A stretch of DNA of 64,000 bases, from the NCBI GenBank assembly GCA_015501585.1, contig JADNRY010000011.1:434001-498000 (forward strand), written 5' to 3'. The stretch's first letter is position 1, and every line of letters starts with the position of its first letter. Under the pieces are notes generated by a model. It was not told the DNA's origin and made no database searches. It worked only from the letters and a program-made list of their open reading frames with translations. This DNA is from Rhodocollybia butyracea (Eukaryota > Basidiomycota > Agaricomycetes > Agaricales > Omphalotaceae). Of this stretch, positions 37,801 to 48,925 are shown one piece after another. Both the position numbers and the translations under genes were made by a program.

Positions 37801-39279
37801 CGCTTCCAGGGATATCCAACGTTCGCGGATCAGTATCCGTGTCGGGCGGGCGATTATTAGTGTTCAAGACCACATTCTTTTTCATTACCGTAGTAGTAGG
37901 GCTTTTACTCCTTACTATTGGAGGCCTGCTGTTTGCATTGGAAGCGTTCACTACTGGGACAACTCCCTCCAAAGCTGTTGCGGATGGCTCGATCTATATG
38001 ACCGTTTTGGCGACCGCGATTATCTTACAAGTTGCTGTTATATTCCCTGGCTTACTTCTACTTCAACCCTTCAGGTGCGTTCATTCCAAACGCAAAGCAA
38101 TTTTCACATGAACTCATTGTGTTTGACCTGTATAGGCTATGGCGTGTAGTTCGGGCGGAGAAGCGTGCAATCACTCCTCGCGAACGCTTCAGAGGTAAAT
38201 TTTGTCAATGTTTCAATCTCATGACTGACGGGATTGCGACAGCCGTATACCCCCGCACGTATGACCCCTCGTTTGCTTTGGGAGCTTGCATTCTCGCTAG
38301 TACGGACTTCGTTTTTTAAACGAGGCAGACGCTAACGAACCTTTCACAGTCGTATTCGCTTCGACTTTTTCACTTATCTTTCCGTTAATCGGGCCTGCTG
38401 TTGTTGTCTTTCTGTTTCTAACCCTTATTGGTGAGTCCTCATTGTACAACACGTTGAATACTAGTATCCGACCTAGAAACTACTACAGCACATCGCTTCC
38501 TTATCGGCTATGTATATGCGAGAACGCTTTCCCAGACTGGCGGTTTACTCCAAATTTGGCTTCTTCGCCGTTTCGCCACGCTTATTGCCTTTCAACCCAT
38601 TTTTCTGGGACTCATATTCTTCACGCGGAAATTCTGGATTGAAGGTGGAGTTTTAGTGGGGACCGGTGGCGCGGTGATTATATCTGTAGAAGTCTTTGCA
38701 ACCTGGCGGCTGCGTACCCCCGGAAGGAGCTCTCTTTCCCCAATTACAAAGGATTCCCTCGATACTTTCTGGAATACCGCTAGAGCTTCAAGACGTACAA
38801 TCGTGGATGAAACTAGTACGAGTGCTGGGACCGGAGTTCCGGGAGGGCGAGTTCGTGGCTCCATGGCCTCGGTATTGGAGATGATGAGCTTGACCCTAGC
38901 TGTAATGCCATCCTCAACTTCCATGAGAAGCCCGGTGCCTCTGCGTACGTCGTTCAAAGTGGAGGTTGTACATAGGCTCGCTAACTGTTTAATAGAAACC
39001 GAGACGTTGGATGACCTGACCGCAACGGAGCGTGCTGCGAGAACAAATCCTGATGCTCCACCGCGTTTACCACCATTGCCATTTACCGACCACGCCGAAG
39101 AAATGGCGGGAATCCTGTATGCCCCCGAACTTATAGCACCTCCTCCAATCATTTGGCTGCCAAATGATTCCTCGGGCGTAGCACGATCCGAAGCTGTGGA
39201 CCTGCAGAAATATCACGACCTGGTCGTCACTCTCGATGTTCGAACAAAGGACGAAGCTGCCGCTGTGTTGGAGTCATGA
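34832..39279 (+). CDS. Large divergent CSC1/TMEM63-like (RSN1_7TM) membrane channel
   Basis: A multi-pass membrane protein of about 1300 residues, probably related to osmotically or mechanically gated cation channels (CSC1/OSCA/TMEM63). The N-terminus is a long Ser/Thr-rich extracellular segment (TSSSSASTFSSATSATSSQS), then a first helix (LLVPTIIGLIIWVSFVTIYF) followed by PKFRQVWAVREWF, which resembles the family's R-x-Y-x-PR motif. A second helix pair and a large cytosolic region follow (VYGHLPLGSQVRVDEEGHII). The C-terminal block has many helices: WACIILAAVLLATGLTAAVG, LGSGIATIFIPALAICIFIL, LVFKTTFFFITVVVGLLLLT, TVLATAIILQVAVIFPGLLL, STFSLIFPLIGPAVVVFLFL, LIAFQPIFLGLIFFTRKFWI. Eight or more introns. 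The match to the RSN1_7TM domain is recognisable but divergent, and channel function is inference. Confidence 0.65.
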
Positions 39280-39660
39280 CTTTGATGTTTTAATACTTAT
39301 GACGGAATGGACTACATTTCCTTTGGCCATTATATCAGTTTATACCAGTACTTAGCTACCCATCTGTGAGTGTTAGTGATAAATCATACCGAAGATAAAA
39401 CGTTCAAAAAGCGGGAAAGAATTGGAGCAGATTGGAGCTCCACCTCGCATGGCGTGGGTAAAACGGATCACTCGGTTGTTTTGACTCTGAAACCTTTCTC
39501 TTCGCCTTGGGGTTGGGGTGTAAGTAGGCTGAGTATTAGCCCAGACTCGCCATTTGGCTTTTCGGTTTTTGTGCGAGCTGGACTTGGGCAAATAGCTTAC
39601 TCAACTTACAGGTTCTTTACAGCAAATTATTTATGTATCTACAACTCGGCAACGATCACG

Positions 39661-40017
39661 ATGATGGCTCCAGACTCCGCCCCCCAGAGCTCCACTGCAA
39701 GTGGCCATGTTTTATGGAAACATGTGATCGGACTAACGATAAAAGCAGCGTTTCCGTCCGTTTTTCATCTCATTTCCCAATTTCTTCCTATGCCAGTCCC
39801 TTTCCCAAACAGTCGAAACAACGTCGATACTAACGCGTTTATACTCTATTCGCGGTCGGTCCACGATTATACCCTACGATTATGGGCAGAGTCGAGAAAA
39901 TTGGCAGAGGAGAACGCGCGGGCGGTGACAAAAGACGGTGCTTTGTATGATGCACGGCGGAAGTTACTGAGGAAGGAACCACAGGCATTAACTTCAGCGA
40001 GGAAGACAAGCATATAG
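39661..40017 (+). CDS. Hypothetical protein, 118 residues
   Basis: An intronless frame beginning MMAPDSAPQSSTASG with a hydrophobic stretch (VIGLTIKAAFPSVFHLISQF) at residues about 22-41 that could be an amphipathic or membrane-associated helix. A charged C-terminal half follows (LRLWAESRKLAEENARAVTK and a basic tail RRKLLRKEPQALTSARKTSI). I recognise no family. Possible 5' UTR splicing is suggested by TTCTTTACAG just upstream (about 39612-39621). It lies about 380 bp after the channel gene on the same strand. It could be a small conserved mushroom protein or a chance frame. The strong codon regularity around the helix and the clean ATG pair favour coding. Confidence 0.5.
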   Translation: MMAPDSAPQSSTASGHVLWKHVIGLTIKAAFPSVFHLISQFLPMPVPFPNSRNNVDTNAFILYSRSVHDYTLRLWAESRKLAEENARAVTKDGALYDARRKLLRKEPQALTSARKTSI

Positions 40018-40926
40018 CCTCAGCTTTGGTTATACGCTTGTCCTTGTTATGTTTCTACGCTCCCTGCCATTGGTCGGTATCCGCGGAATCTTTATTTTTC
40101 ATAACCTTATAACACGCATAACTTATAATGTTCTTTTGCAGCATGAAGCTTGCTACACTTACGAATCACCTACATTCACAATCCACGGTCTCCAGTCTCT
40201 TCCAGCATCTTATCGTCATTTCATCTTTGCTTTCCGCCACAGCTTATTAGAGCTTTTGCGTCTTCAACATCAAGCTATGTATTTGTATCCTCGTTAAGGC
40301 CTGTCCCTAATACTATTGTACCCACTTATGCACTCATTATGACCTTCATATCACTCATTATGTACCTAACTTTTTCACTTCCAAGAGCCCCTACTGTGTC
40401 TGGGCCTTTAACATTGCAATGAAAATATTCCATATTGCGCCACATGGTCTCCCGTTCTTTCAACGTTGATACATGTTGTTTTCGAGGAACGAATTGGCAG
40501 GATTTATCGACGATATAACTGTCTTGAAGTTAGAAGTCTGATTGAGGAAGGTACAATCACGCTAAGCCATAGATATCGATAAGCGCTGGTGCTACAGTTT
40601 GAAGAAACGTCGTTTCTTCAAGTTCAAAACATACGTATCACGCGTACCACTAAGTACTATGGAGAAACACTCTTTCGAAAAATACAAATCTTATGAGGCC
40701 TAACCTTGGTAGTAAGTAACCGGCAACCTTCGAGAGGCGGTGGCGCACACTTTACGCGTTCTAAAAGCGCATTCAAAGCGATTCTGCGCTTGCACGTTGT
40801 CTTTTTCAACCCTGCCAGAGCCTGCCAGCCGACTGCCAATAGGAAATATAATTGTATGTACCATGTGAGCAACAAATGGCTTATAATGCTCAGCTACATC
40901 CAAAATAAACCATCGCCCTTTCCCCC
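40018..40926. other. Intergenic, about 900 bp, no gene seen
   Basis: No reading frame with recognisable content on either strand. The sequence near 40580-40626 (GAAGAAACGTCGTTTCTTCAAG) contains a small perfect palindromic core, GAAACGTCGTTTC-like. The rest is unremarkable 3' and promoter sequence for the neighbours. Confidence 0.6.
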
Positions 40927-43900
40927 ATGTTGTTGGGTTTCCTTATCCTTTTCGGCTGCTTGCTGCGGTCTTTGGCGTTGGCCGCTTCTAGTAGTTCAGG
41001 CCCCTTCCCTACCACTGCGTTCACTGCCAACGGAAGATTCCCCACCTCCATCTATTCAAAATATTACAACAATCCTACTGCTACTTCTGCTCAGGTAAAC
41101 TTGTCATCTGTACCAACTCGGAACACCGGCTAACCTAGGAGACTACTTATAGCCACAGCCAGTCATATCTGATCCTGTCACAGTAAATTTCCCCATAACC
41201 GTTGATAACGTTCGGTCAAGCTTGACGCGTCTGTATTTCTCCATAGCATGAAATCTACCCTTTCGAATTGACAAATCCGGATACTATACCGACCAAGGAC
41301 ACCAAGGATCCTCATCCATTGCCTCCTCCTGCGTCTTCTACCAAGCTGCTCCAAGCGGCTATTGCTCAAGTGATATCTATCGCCAATAGTACCGTTATCA
41401 ACGGTACATGTGCTAAATGCGTTGCTTCATTGGAAGTAGCCAAGTTTCTTGCTTTGGCTGCCCCGGAGCAAGGTCCGACCTTTCTTGTTGAGGTTTGCAA
41501 CATGTTCGGCCTTTCTAAAACCTGCAACCAGACTTATGGCATCGATGATATGGGCAGCGTCATCACCCAGGTTATGGCGAATGCCGATGCAGGCGGTTTG
41601 GATGGTCAGGTATGTAATGAATCTAATGATTGGTAGTCGGATTCGAGTTGGACGAGTCGTTTACATATTTGGCTAGATGTTATGTGAAAACTTCCTCTCC
41701 TTATGCCCGCTTCCCCCAACTTCTCCCTTGGATTTGACTGGATGGTTTGCAAAGCCAAAGCCTAATCCTCTTCCAGCACCCAAGAAACCCAGTGGGAAGC
41801 GCCTCAAAGTTTTGCATGTGTCTGATTTCCATCTTGATCCCAGTGAGTGAATACTAAATACTGCCAGCGGATTATATTTCTTATCCGGCGTCAGGATACT
41901 CTACGGTAAGTCGAGAAAGCTACAAACAGTCCTTAGCTAAAACTTTAGCGGTGCATTTAAGGGTTCAGAAGGTAAGCCAATTAATGTTGTTCCGACTTCA
42001 AAGATTTCAACAATTTTCCCAGCTGCCTGCGCCTCAGGTCTCTGCTGTCGTGCAAACAACAGTCCCGTGAACGTAACGTTCCCCGCTCCTCGTTACGGCT
42101 CTTTCCTTTGGTATAACATGCCCACTTTACCGTCAAACCCGTTCAATAATGAATACTATTTCTTTCCAGTGACTCGCCATATTCACTTGGACTTGCTGCT
42201 GTAGAGGCAATCCCGGTCCTAGCTGATACCCGAGATGCTGAATTCGATTTCATGATCTTTACTGGAGATCTTGTTTCTCATGATAGTGATTTTCAGTTGT
42301 CCAGGTACGATTTTGTTCCCGTATTACCGTATTACGAGTTACTTCTTGAGCTGTTTTGCAGGGACTACGTGAAGTATACCGAAGTCAGTCAATTCCGTTC
42401 TTTATTTGCCGAAGGAACTGCTTACCGGTTGGGGTGTCTAAACAGGTCGTGTTGTATGATTTGTTCAAGAAAACTCTACTTTCCGGACCAGTCTACGTTA
42501 CTCTCGGAAATCATGACAGCTACAACCAGTATGTATCTTACCGGTTTTCATCTGTGACAACTAATAAAGTTCCTTCAGAGCCCAGGGGTCACCTAACTCT
42601 CTTGACGCTCCAGGTCCCAACCAATTTAGTTGGTAAATATAGTCTGCTTGTCTCCACTATCCTTTGATTCTAACTGCGATTATTTTCAGGAACTATGATC
42701 ACGTTACCGCTTTGTGGGAACATGAAGGCTGGTTGGATGAATCCATCGTCAAGGACGCGAAGACGCATTATGCAGCGTACTCGGTCCGGAGAACTGACGG
42801 CCTCAGGGTGATATCCTTGAACACCAATCTTTGTATGTTCTCTTAATGTTTTTTTTACTTTACACAATGTCGCTCATAATGTGGAACTCCACTAGGGTAC
42901 ACGTAAGACCGCGTCTTTGGTGTACATTTTTCTTTTCTAACTGACAGACAAAGGGCCAACTACTTCAACTACATAAACATGACGAATCCTGATGTCTCTG
43001 GAATGCTGAGAATGCTAACTGATGAACTTCAAGAGGCAGAAGACGCAGGAGAAAGAGGTTTGTGGCCTCCCCCTTCGAAGTGAACATTCTACTGATTTTC
43101 ACTGTTAAAGTATGGATTATGGGCCATGTCCTTAGTGGCTGGGATGGTACTAATCCGGCAAATATCAGCTCTGCTTTTAGCCTTCCTCAGATCCTGATCT
43201 CTTTCTTTAGCTTCTGAACCCGACCAACCTGTTCTACCAGATGTACGCCACATTTTACCTGCGCCCTTTTACTTTGTATCTAACACATACCTCTTCCAAT
43301 AGTGTTGACAGGTATTCGCCCCATGTAATTGCAAGTATGTTCGATTTTTCTGCCTCAAAGTTGAATGAAAAAAAGAGTCCTGATTGGCACTTCAGACATC
43401 TTTTGGGGGCATACACATGAGGATCAACTGACGGTGATTAAAGAGCCTTTTAATCTGCTTCTTTTCCCTTATCCTCGATTTTCAAACAGATATACTATGC
43501 TAACAATGCTACGAATATAAGCGCCGAAAATGCTCTCACTCAAGCCTGGATCGCACCCTCAATTACACCTCTTACTAACTTGAACAGTGGATTCGTGAGT
43601 GTTTCCCCGTCCTGTTGTGATTTTCTTGGATAATAATGCATGGAAACATAGAGAGTGTATGAAGTTGATTCCGCGGTGCGTATGCGTCGATGAAGTTCAT
43701 TTCTTGCCTTACTTACCAGAAAGCCTTGATAGACTTTCGATATTATGGATGCGTACACGTATGTTCACTACCCGAATGGTTCTGCCTTTCTGATTCCCAC
43801 TGATTTTTGACAGGTGGATGAGCGACGTCAACTCCTACCCAGAGCTCGACTCCCAGGTCCGGTTTGGTCCAACGTACGCGTTTGAGTACAGCACTCGTGA

Positions 43901-44256
43901 TATCTATGGCCAGAATATTCACGGATGGACGGATTCCGACCCGTTAAATGCTACTTGGTGGCACTTGGTGACTGAAGGTGAGAGTGTTTGCTGAGCAAAA
44001 ATTATAGTTTATTGACTCTCTTTTCAGCTATGGAAGCCAACAACTCATTGGTCACGGTAAGCTCTCTTGGATCTGTTTCTCGTTCAAGATCCCTGAGTCA
44101 ACCATATAGACTTTCAACCACTTCCAAGGCAAAGAGTCTGTCAAAACCCCCGCTTGCACTGGCGAGTGTGTCACTGCCAAAATTTGCTACATTCGCAGTG
44201 GATCTGCAAGTATCGCGAAGCAAAACTGCCCAGCAGGTTTCGGGTCTGTACAGTGA
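40927..44256 (+). CDS. Secreted acid sphingomyelinase-like phosphodiesterase
   Basis: A metallophosphoesterase of the acid sphingomyelinase type. The start gives a signal peptide (MLLGFLILFGCLLRSLALAA). A saposin-B region with paired cysteines follows (STVINGTCAKCVASLEVAKF, EVCNMFGLSKTCNQTYG). The catalytic core has LHVSDFHLDPRYSTG (metal DxH), a Cys-rich ASGLCCRANNSPVN loop, FMIFTGDLVSHDSDFQLSR, VTLGNHDSY, VWIMGHVLSGWDGTNP, and FWGHTHEDQLTIYYANNATN. All metal ligands visible (D, H, D, N, H, GHTH) are present, so it is probably active. It ends with a Cys-rich segment (KTPACTGECVTAKICYIRSG). Fifteen or so introns, some very small exons around 42300-43600. Known fungal relatives act outside the cell or in the vacuole on phospholipids. 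The exact substrate is inferred. Confidence 0.88.
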
Positions 44257-44387
44257 AGAACGGTGAGGCTGAAAAAAATATGTTCATTAGGGAGAATCCA
44301 TTGTGTCTACCGTAGATATGATTATGGAGGTTTAGTAAGATTTATCAGCTATCAGAATAAGGAAAGATAATCCACGAGAATCGAGTA

Positions 44388-45580
44388 TCAGAATACCACC
44401 ACTTCACATCCCCGTTGGCGAAGTTTAACATAGATTGGCTCAAATCGCGAATCGCCAAGTATTTGACTCCAATCTCCGAAAAGCCGTAGAATGCGGAGAG
44501 ATGAAAAGGATTCACTGAGAACTTCAAAATGTCTCTCAGCCAAAACCCATGCGTCGTCAGGGCTAAACATGAGATTTGGCGCAGCGTGTAAGCCGACGGT
44601 ATGGATCGACTCGTTAGACACGTTAGACTCGAGAGTCATCGGAAGAGTGAAAAATATATGGTAGTTGAGCTCCTCGAGGTTTGGACACTGATCCAGCGAG
44701 GAAATAACATCGCGGACTAGGAAACTGGCATGTAGGCCAAGTTCCAGTGATTTTAATTGGGTGCCGTATATCTCCCACAACTCTGATACATCAGGAACGT
44801 TGACCGCCCCGAGTATGATGTGAGAGAGCGATGGCAGCGACCATCGATGAGCTACTTGATACATTAACTGGCCAGTTAAGCAAGAGATGGCCAAAGTGTC
44901 TAGATAGGGTAGGGAGATTTTGCGAAAATCTTTCATTGGGGAGCGAGGAACGCTCCCAATGGCTAGGTATTGCAGGTTGGGAGTGTTCTGTAGAGTAGCT
45001 CCAAGGGAATTGATACCACCTGAGGCCTCTGCAGCAAGGTTGTAATTCCATTCGAGACGTTTCAGAGATGGCAAAGGAAGTGAGTCTGCATCGAATTGGA
45101 ACTGCTGGATGCCAAATGCCAACGGCGGCGACGGTGGACGAATGAGTACTTCAAGCTTATTGCAAAACTTGAGAATCTCTACGGAAGGAAGGGGTTCCGG
45201 AGTCCAACGTGGAGTGATAGTGTATTGGAATGGTAGTACAGCTCTTCTGACTAGAGAACACCGTCCGTGAGGAAGCTAGCTGAAAGTAAATGAGATATAT
45301 ACACACCAAACCTGCCGTAGCCTTGAGATTCGTCACATAACGCGCACTTGAGACTTTGGTCGCGTCCGATGTGGACATCTTTAAAAAGAAACTCGGTCAC
45401 TAGTGCTCGCCATAATCTACACACGAGCGCCAAATTGCACGAGACAGTGCCCAAATTTGTTTTGAAGAAGACAGTGGTGCTGAAAGGCTTGTACGACGTC
45501 GCGTAGGCCTCAGGATAAGATGTTGCCCATTGGAAGATTTCGAGCAACAACTCGGATGGAAGGGAAGACATTTTGTTCAT
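44388..45580 (-). CDS. F-box domain protein with leucine-rich C-terminal region
   Basis: Probably a substrate adaptor of an SCF ubiquitin ligase; such genes are hugely expanded in mushrooms. The start at 45580 gives MNKMSSLPSELLLEIFQWAT, then a further part of the F-box (SCNLALVCRLWRALVTEFLF, KDVHIGRDQSLKCALC). An intron at about 45313-45240 (splice site not fixed) leads into the second exon with leucine-rich repeats: LPSLKRLEWNYNLA, LQNTPNLQYLAIG, ISLPYLDTLAISCLTG, WSLPSLSHIILGAVNVPDVS, LDQCPNLEELNYHIF, FSSLRILRLFGDW. About 370 residues. The second exon is a single open frame ending at 44388, so the gene seems intact. Target unknown. Convergent with the sphingomyelinase-like gene (stops about 130 bp apart). 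Confidence 0.75.
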
Positions 45581-45845
45581 TGAAAGATAAGAACTGAACG
45601 ATAACTTGATCATATTTATATGATGGACAGTGCCGATTCTGATTCGGCTCAAGAAAAGCGGACCAGGACACAACCGAAGGAAGCAAGTCGTCTTTTGTGC
45701 ACGGTCTAGATCGGAAAGCCGTCACTCTCGGATCGCGGATAGTCTTAGTAGCGCATACTTACTGTCACAGTAAGTAGTGTCTGGCCCACTCTGCGTTCTT
45801 TATTAAAACACTTAAGATTGACCTGGGCTCAGCTGAAAGGTGCTC

Positions 45846-46031
45846 ATCTGCAAAACTTGGGATGAATGGGCTGCTATGGAGTGTTCTAGAGCGCTCCATA
45901 GCAGCCATAGCAGCCCAGAACAGTTCAGAGTGCTCTACAGCCAGCTGCAGTACCCTTGCTCTGGGGTGCTATGGACTGAATGCTTAGCAACTGAATAGAA
46001 CTGCTCTGATCAAAACCCAGGTTTTGCAGAT
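45846..46031. mobile_element. Hairpin MITE-like element with internal palindrome
   Basis: Ends are imperfect inverted repeats: ATCTGCAAAACTTGGG at the left and, read from the other strand, ATCTGCAAAACCTGGG at the right (one mismatch in 16). Inside lies a perfect 13-bp hairpin: GGCTGCTATGGAG at 45869-45881 pairs with CTCCATAGCAGCC at 45894-45906, and CATAGCAGC is then repeated in tandem. No coding frame. At 186 bp with terminal inverted repeats and no coding capacity, it looks like a miniature inverted-repeat transposable element. I could not find a convincing target-site duplication. Confidence 0.6.
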
Positions 46032-46222
46032 GCTTGCCGAATATACTAGAGCAGGTAGTAGGCTGGCGACGCAGCATTTATCTACCACAACCAAAAATAT
46101 GATATATTTCTGTTTGACTTAAACAGTACTTTCTTAGTTCTTGATTGTTTTAGGCAACCATTTAATACCACTCGAGGAACAACTGCCTTTAGATGGTGCA
46201 TCTGAAGAAAATATCGCGTTAA

Positions 46223-47680
46223 TTACGTCCCACAAGCCACAGAAGAGTATTCACCGATGGGTTCGAATTCACCGTCGATGATAGAGCCCCTCAAATTAAA
46301 GTCTGGACCCAGGACAATTGATCAGTTTTACTGCTAAAGTTAACGATGTCTGTACTTACACCAGTACACCTCAGAAAGATCACTACCATCGCACTGGAGA
46401 GCGGGGATGACTCCAGCTTCTGCCTGTAGCGCATCCGTAAGAGCAGTGTAAGTGTGAGTGGTGGAGGAATCTGGAGTGATTCCTTGGTTGGTCAACCTAA
46501 GTAATGTTAGATTCTTGTTGTGTCAAATTAACTAGCGTTTTGGCACTAACCAAGTGTAGGTGGGCAGGGTCTAATTCAAGTATCATGCGTAAGTATGCGG
46601 CGGCGTAGTTAGATTACAGTTTCAATCTTACCTGGAATATCGTGACGACTTGTTCGAAGAAGGCGACAGCCTGACCAGTAATGTCAGGCCAGAAACTTGG
46701 AAGCTCTTTGAACACGTACCTCGGCACCTTGAGGGCTTCCCGAAGGGAGACAGTTAACCTCAAGCGTACTGTAGCAAGTACCTGGTTGTTTATCAACGGA
46801 AAATCAATAGATTAATGTGGGTTAATACCTACCATGCTCTGCCCATTCATCTAAAAAAGCACGTTAGATGTTAGAAGGCCATTGAAGAGGATAATGATTC
46901 GGGTACGTACGCTAGAAAGACCATCATCAGTGAAGAACCAGCGATAATCATATTGCTACTCACTTCCCACAGTTCTTCATTGCTACCATCGTCCGGGTCA
47001 TTGAGCCAGAACTGCAGAGCAACAAAGTGAGGATGACACTCGGAGTTGTCTTTGAAATTCATACCTGGTTCATAAAGTCGAGAGTCGAGGTCGCACCCTG
47101 CTCGGTGAGTAGCTATAAGGACACATTTGTGAGTCTCCACATCGGCTGAGAAGTATTGGGAAACGTACGCTCGAAATACCAGTGTAGTCTCGACTAGGAT
47201 CGCAACTCTCTTCAAAGGTACCATCACAGCTTACAAGAGATCGAGAATATCAATATAAAAACCCCATACATGCACCAAGAGAGCGCGTATATGCTTACTT
47301 GTCAGGCCACAAGCCGTGGATAGTGAAACTATCAGTTGGGCCCGTCTCGGTGCTGGTATCCCAGAACTAATGTAACCGAATCCAAAATTTTAGCACGCAA
47401 GCCAGTTGTGACAAACATTAAGATCTACTTGAGTTTGAAGAATAAGGCCCTGTGATCTAGTATTTAGCTTCCTGTTACATCGATTGTCGTGATGACGAAG
47501 ACTTACGCCAGGAGCTTCGAAGCAGCAGGTACCTTGAGAGGAGTCGGTTGAACAGGACAAGGGTAGCGTCGAAGCAGCTGCACAATCAGAGCTGATTGAC
47601 CCTGCTCTCTTGTTAAAAGATCCTGCGCCTAAGGAGGCCGCAGCTACTGCAGGGCGTAAAAGACCATTGAGAACGACCAT
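46223..47680 (-). CDS. Secreted ribonuclease T2, with a predicted one-nucleotide exon
   Basis: Cleaves single-stranded RNA via 2',3'-cyclic phosphate. The start at 47680 gives a secretory leader (MVVLNGLLRPAVAAAS). Reading across introns gives LSCSTDSSQGTCCFEAPG, GLILQTQFWDT, DSFTIHGLWPDK (CAS I, catalytic His), CDGTFEESCDPSRDYTGI, LLTEQGATSTLDFMNQ, FWLNDPDDGSNEELWE, HEWAEHGTCYSTLE (CAS II, catalytic His-Glu-His), then AVAFFEQVVTIFQ, TLPTYTWLTNQGITP, and VYWYFNLRGSIIDGEFEP with stop at 46223. About ten introns of 45-70 nt. The codon for the first CAS II His is built from a single base at 46911 lying between two introns (46963-46912 and 46910-46851), followed by an 18-nt exon (46850-46833). 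No alternative join found keeps both frame and motif. A decayed copy lies upstream. Confidence 0.88.
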
Positions 47681-48398
47681 TGTAAGAAAGAATTCCTTGA
47701 ACGGAAGAGCAGCTACAACGGATTCGGTGTCGTCGTCCGACTTGGTAGACACTCGTTTGAAAGAACGGTCTTTATACGTGTTTTCCTAGTGCTAATTGTG
47801 TGGGGTATAAGAAACTTACACATGGAAATTTGTGCATATGCACGATGGACGTAAGTAAATTCATTGAGATACCAGATAAACGTGCGTAAGAATTTTTTTG
47901 AAAGAACGCATCGTGATGGAGCAGTTGGATGATGGAAGGTAATTATGGTGAGCGAGTGGAAGCCGTGCTTCGGGGCATGTGCTTTCACTTCGGCCTACAT
48001 CTGCCCTCCCAGGTTTAGAACAGGGATTTCACGGCTGGATTTATAGACGCGTCGATTCGACTAGCCAATACCAGCATTAGTATCAGCCTCCACGGTAGGA
48101 CAGCTAAGAATGTCTTTATCTTGGAATGCAGAGATGCCATATGGATTCGACTTCTCGGAACCATGTGAATATATATCTCCACGGAGCATCCTTGGACTCG
48201 AAGATAAAGACCGACGAGGCGAAGGCGAGCACATGCACAAAATGAAACGAAAAAGTCAAATGTCTGTCGGTTAGTCGACAACAGTGAGGTCCCACTCCAA
48301 AGATGATTGTCATTGAATGTCTGTTGTCTGGTTTGCGAAATAGCCACATTGAAAGCCACTCGATTGAATTTAGTCTTTAGTAGTAGTTTTCGAAAGTC
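47681..48398. other. Upstream region of RNase T2, no gene seen
   Basis: About 700 bp holding the RNase T2 promoter. Another in-frame ATG lies at 47752 (MSTKSDDDTESVV...), 24 codons upstream of the chosen start; I prefer 47680 because the leader peptide begins there. No other coding sequence was supported. Confidence 0.55.
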
Positions 48399-48925
48399 AT
48401 TTGATGCCACTCGAGCTCCCTCCGGAGCTCGAGAGGCAGTCCAGGCTCCATTGCTGTAGCCTGTTGGTGTGTGATCCACCGTCAATGACGACAGAACCCC
48501 TATCACAATACTGTTCCAACTTCCTGCTTCAACGACGTCGCGTGTAACCAGGCCGCAAACTCCTACCGCCGGGAACCTCCTTAAATCCTTTTGATGGTAG
48601 GCTGACCGGTTGAGTTATCAGCAATGTTAGTTTCGGAAAGTGTTCGAATGGTGAATTGGACAGACTACATAGGTTAGATTACCAAGAAGAACGCGATGGT
48701 CGAGCCAATAAGTTCAAATGAAAAACATTACCGGCACCTTTTGAGCTACAAGTACCACATGTAGCAAGTACCATACTGGCTAAATCCTCCACACACCTTG
48801 TACATATAGCTGCGAGTTAGGTTTACACCTTGCTCGATGAGCAACTATGAGAGTATCTTAAGCACACCCGGACCCAAGATTTTCAAACACCAGAGTCGAA
48901 TAACCATTGTAGTAACAGATAACGA
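48399..48925 (-). pseudogene. Decayed tandem copy of the RNase T2 gene
   Basis: Same strand as the intact RNase T2 gene and in the same order, but broken. The upstream part (about 48920-48790) matches the intact exon before the second catalytic site: LLIEQGVNLTRSYMYK followed by a donor GTGTGTGG corresponds to LLTEQGATSTLDFMNQ and GTATG. Just before it, the intron border and CAATGGTTATTCGA match the intact copy. The downstream part (48500-48399) reads GSVVIDGG...CLSSSGGSSSGIK before a stop, resembling RNase T2 C-termini. Between them the region coding CAS II and the following exons is missing or scrambled. No full frame exists, so this is a relic, not a working gene. Confidence 0.7.

Noticed and set aside
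46255..46275. GGGTTCGAATTC, resembling a tRNA T-loop
   Set aside because: It is antisense coding sequence of RNase T2 (GEFEP), with no cloverleaf.
48015..48506. 163-codon minus-strand frame near the RNase T2 relic
   Set aside because: Its upstream end overlaps the relic's C-terminal part in another frame; the rest has no recognisable content.
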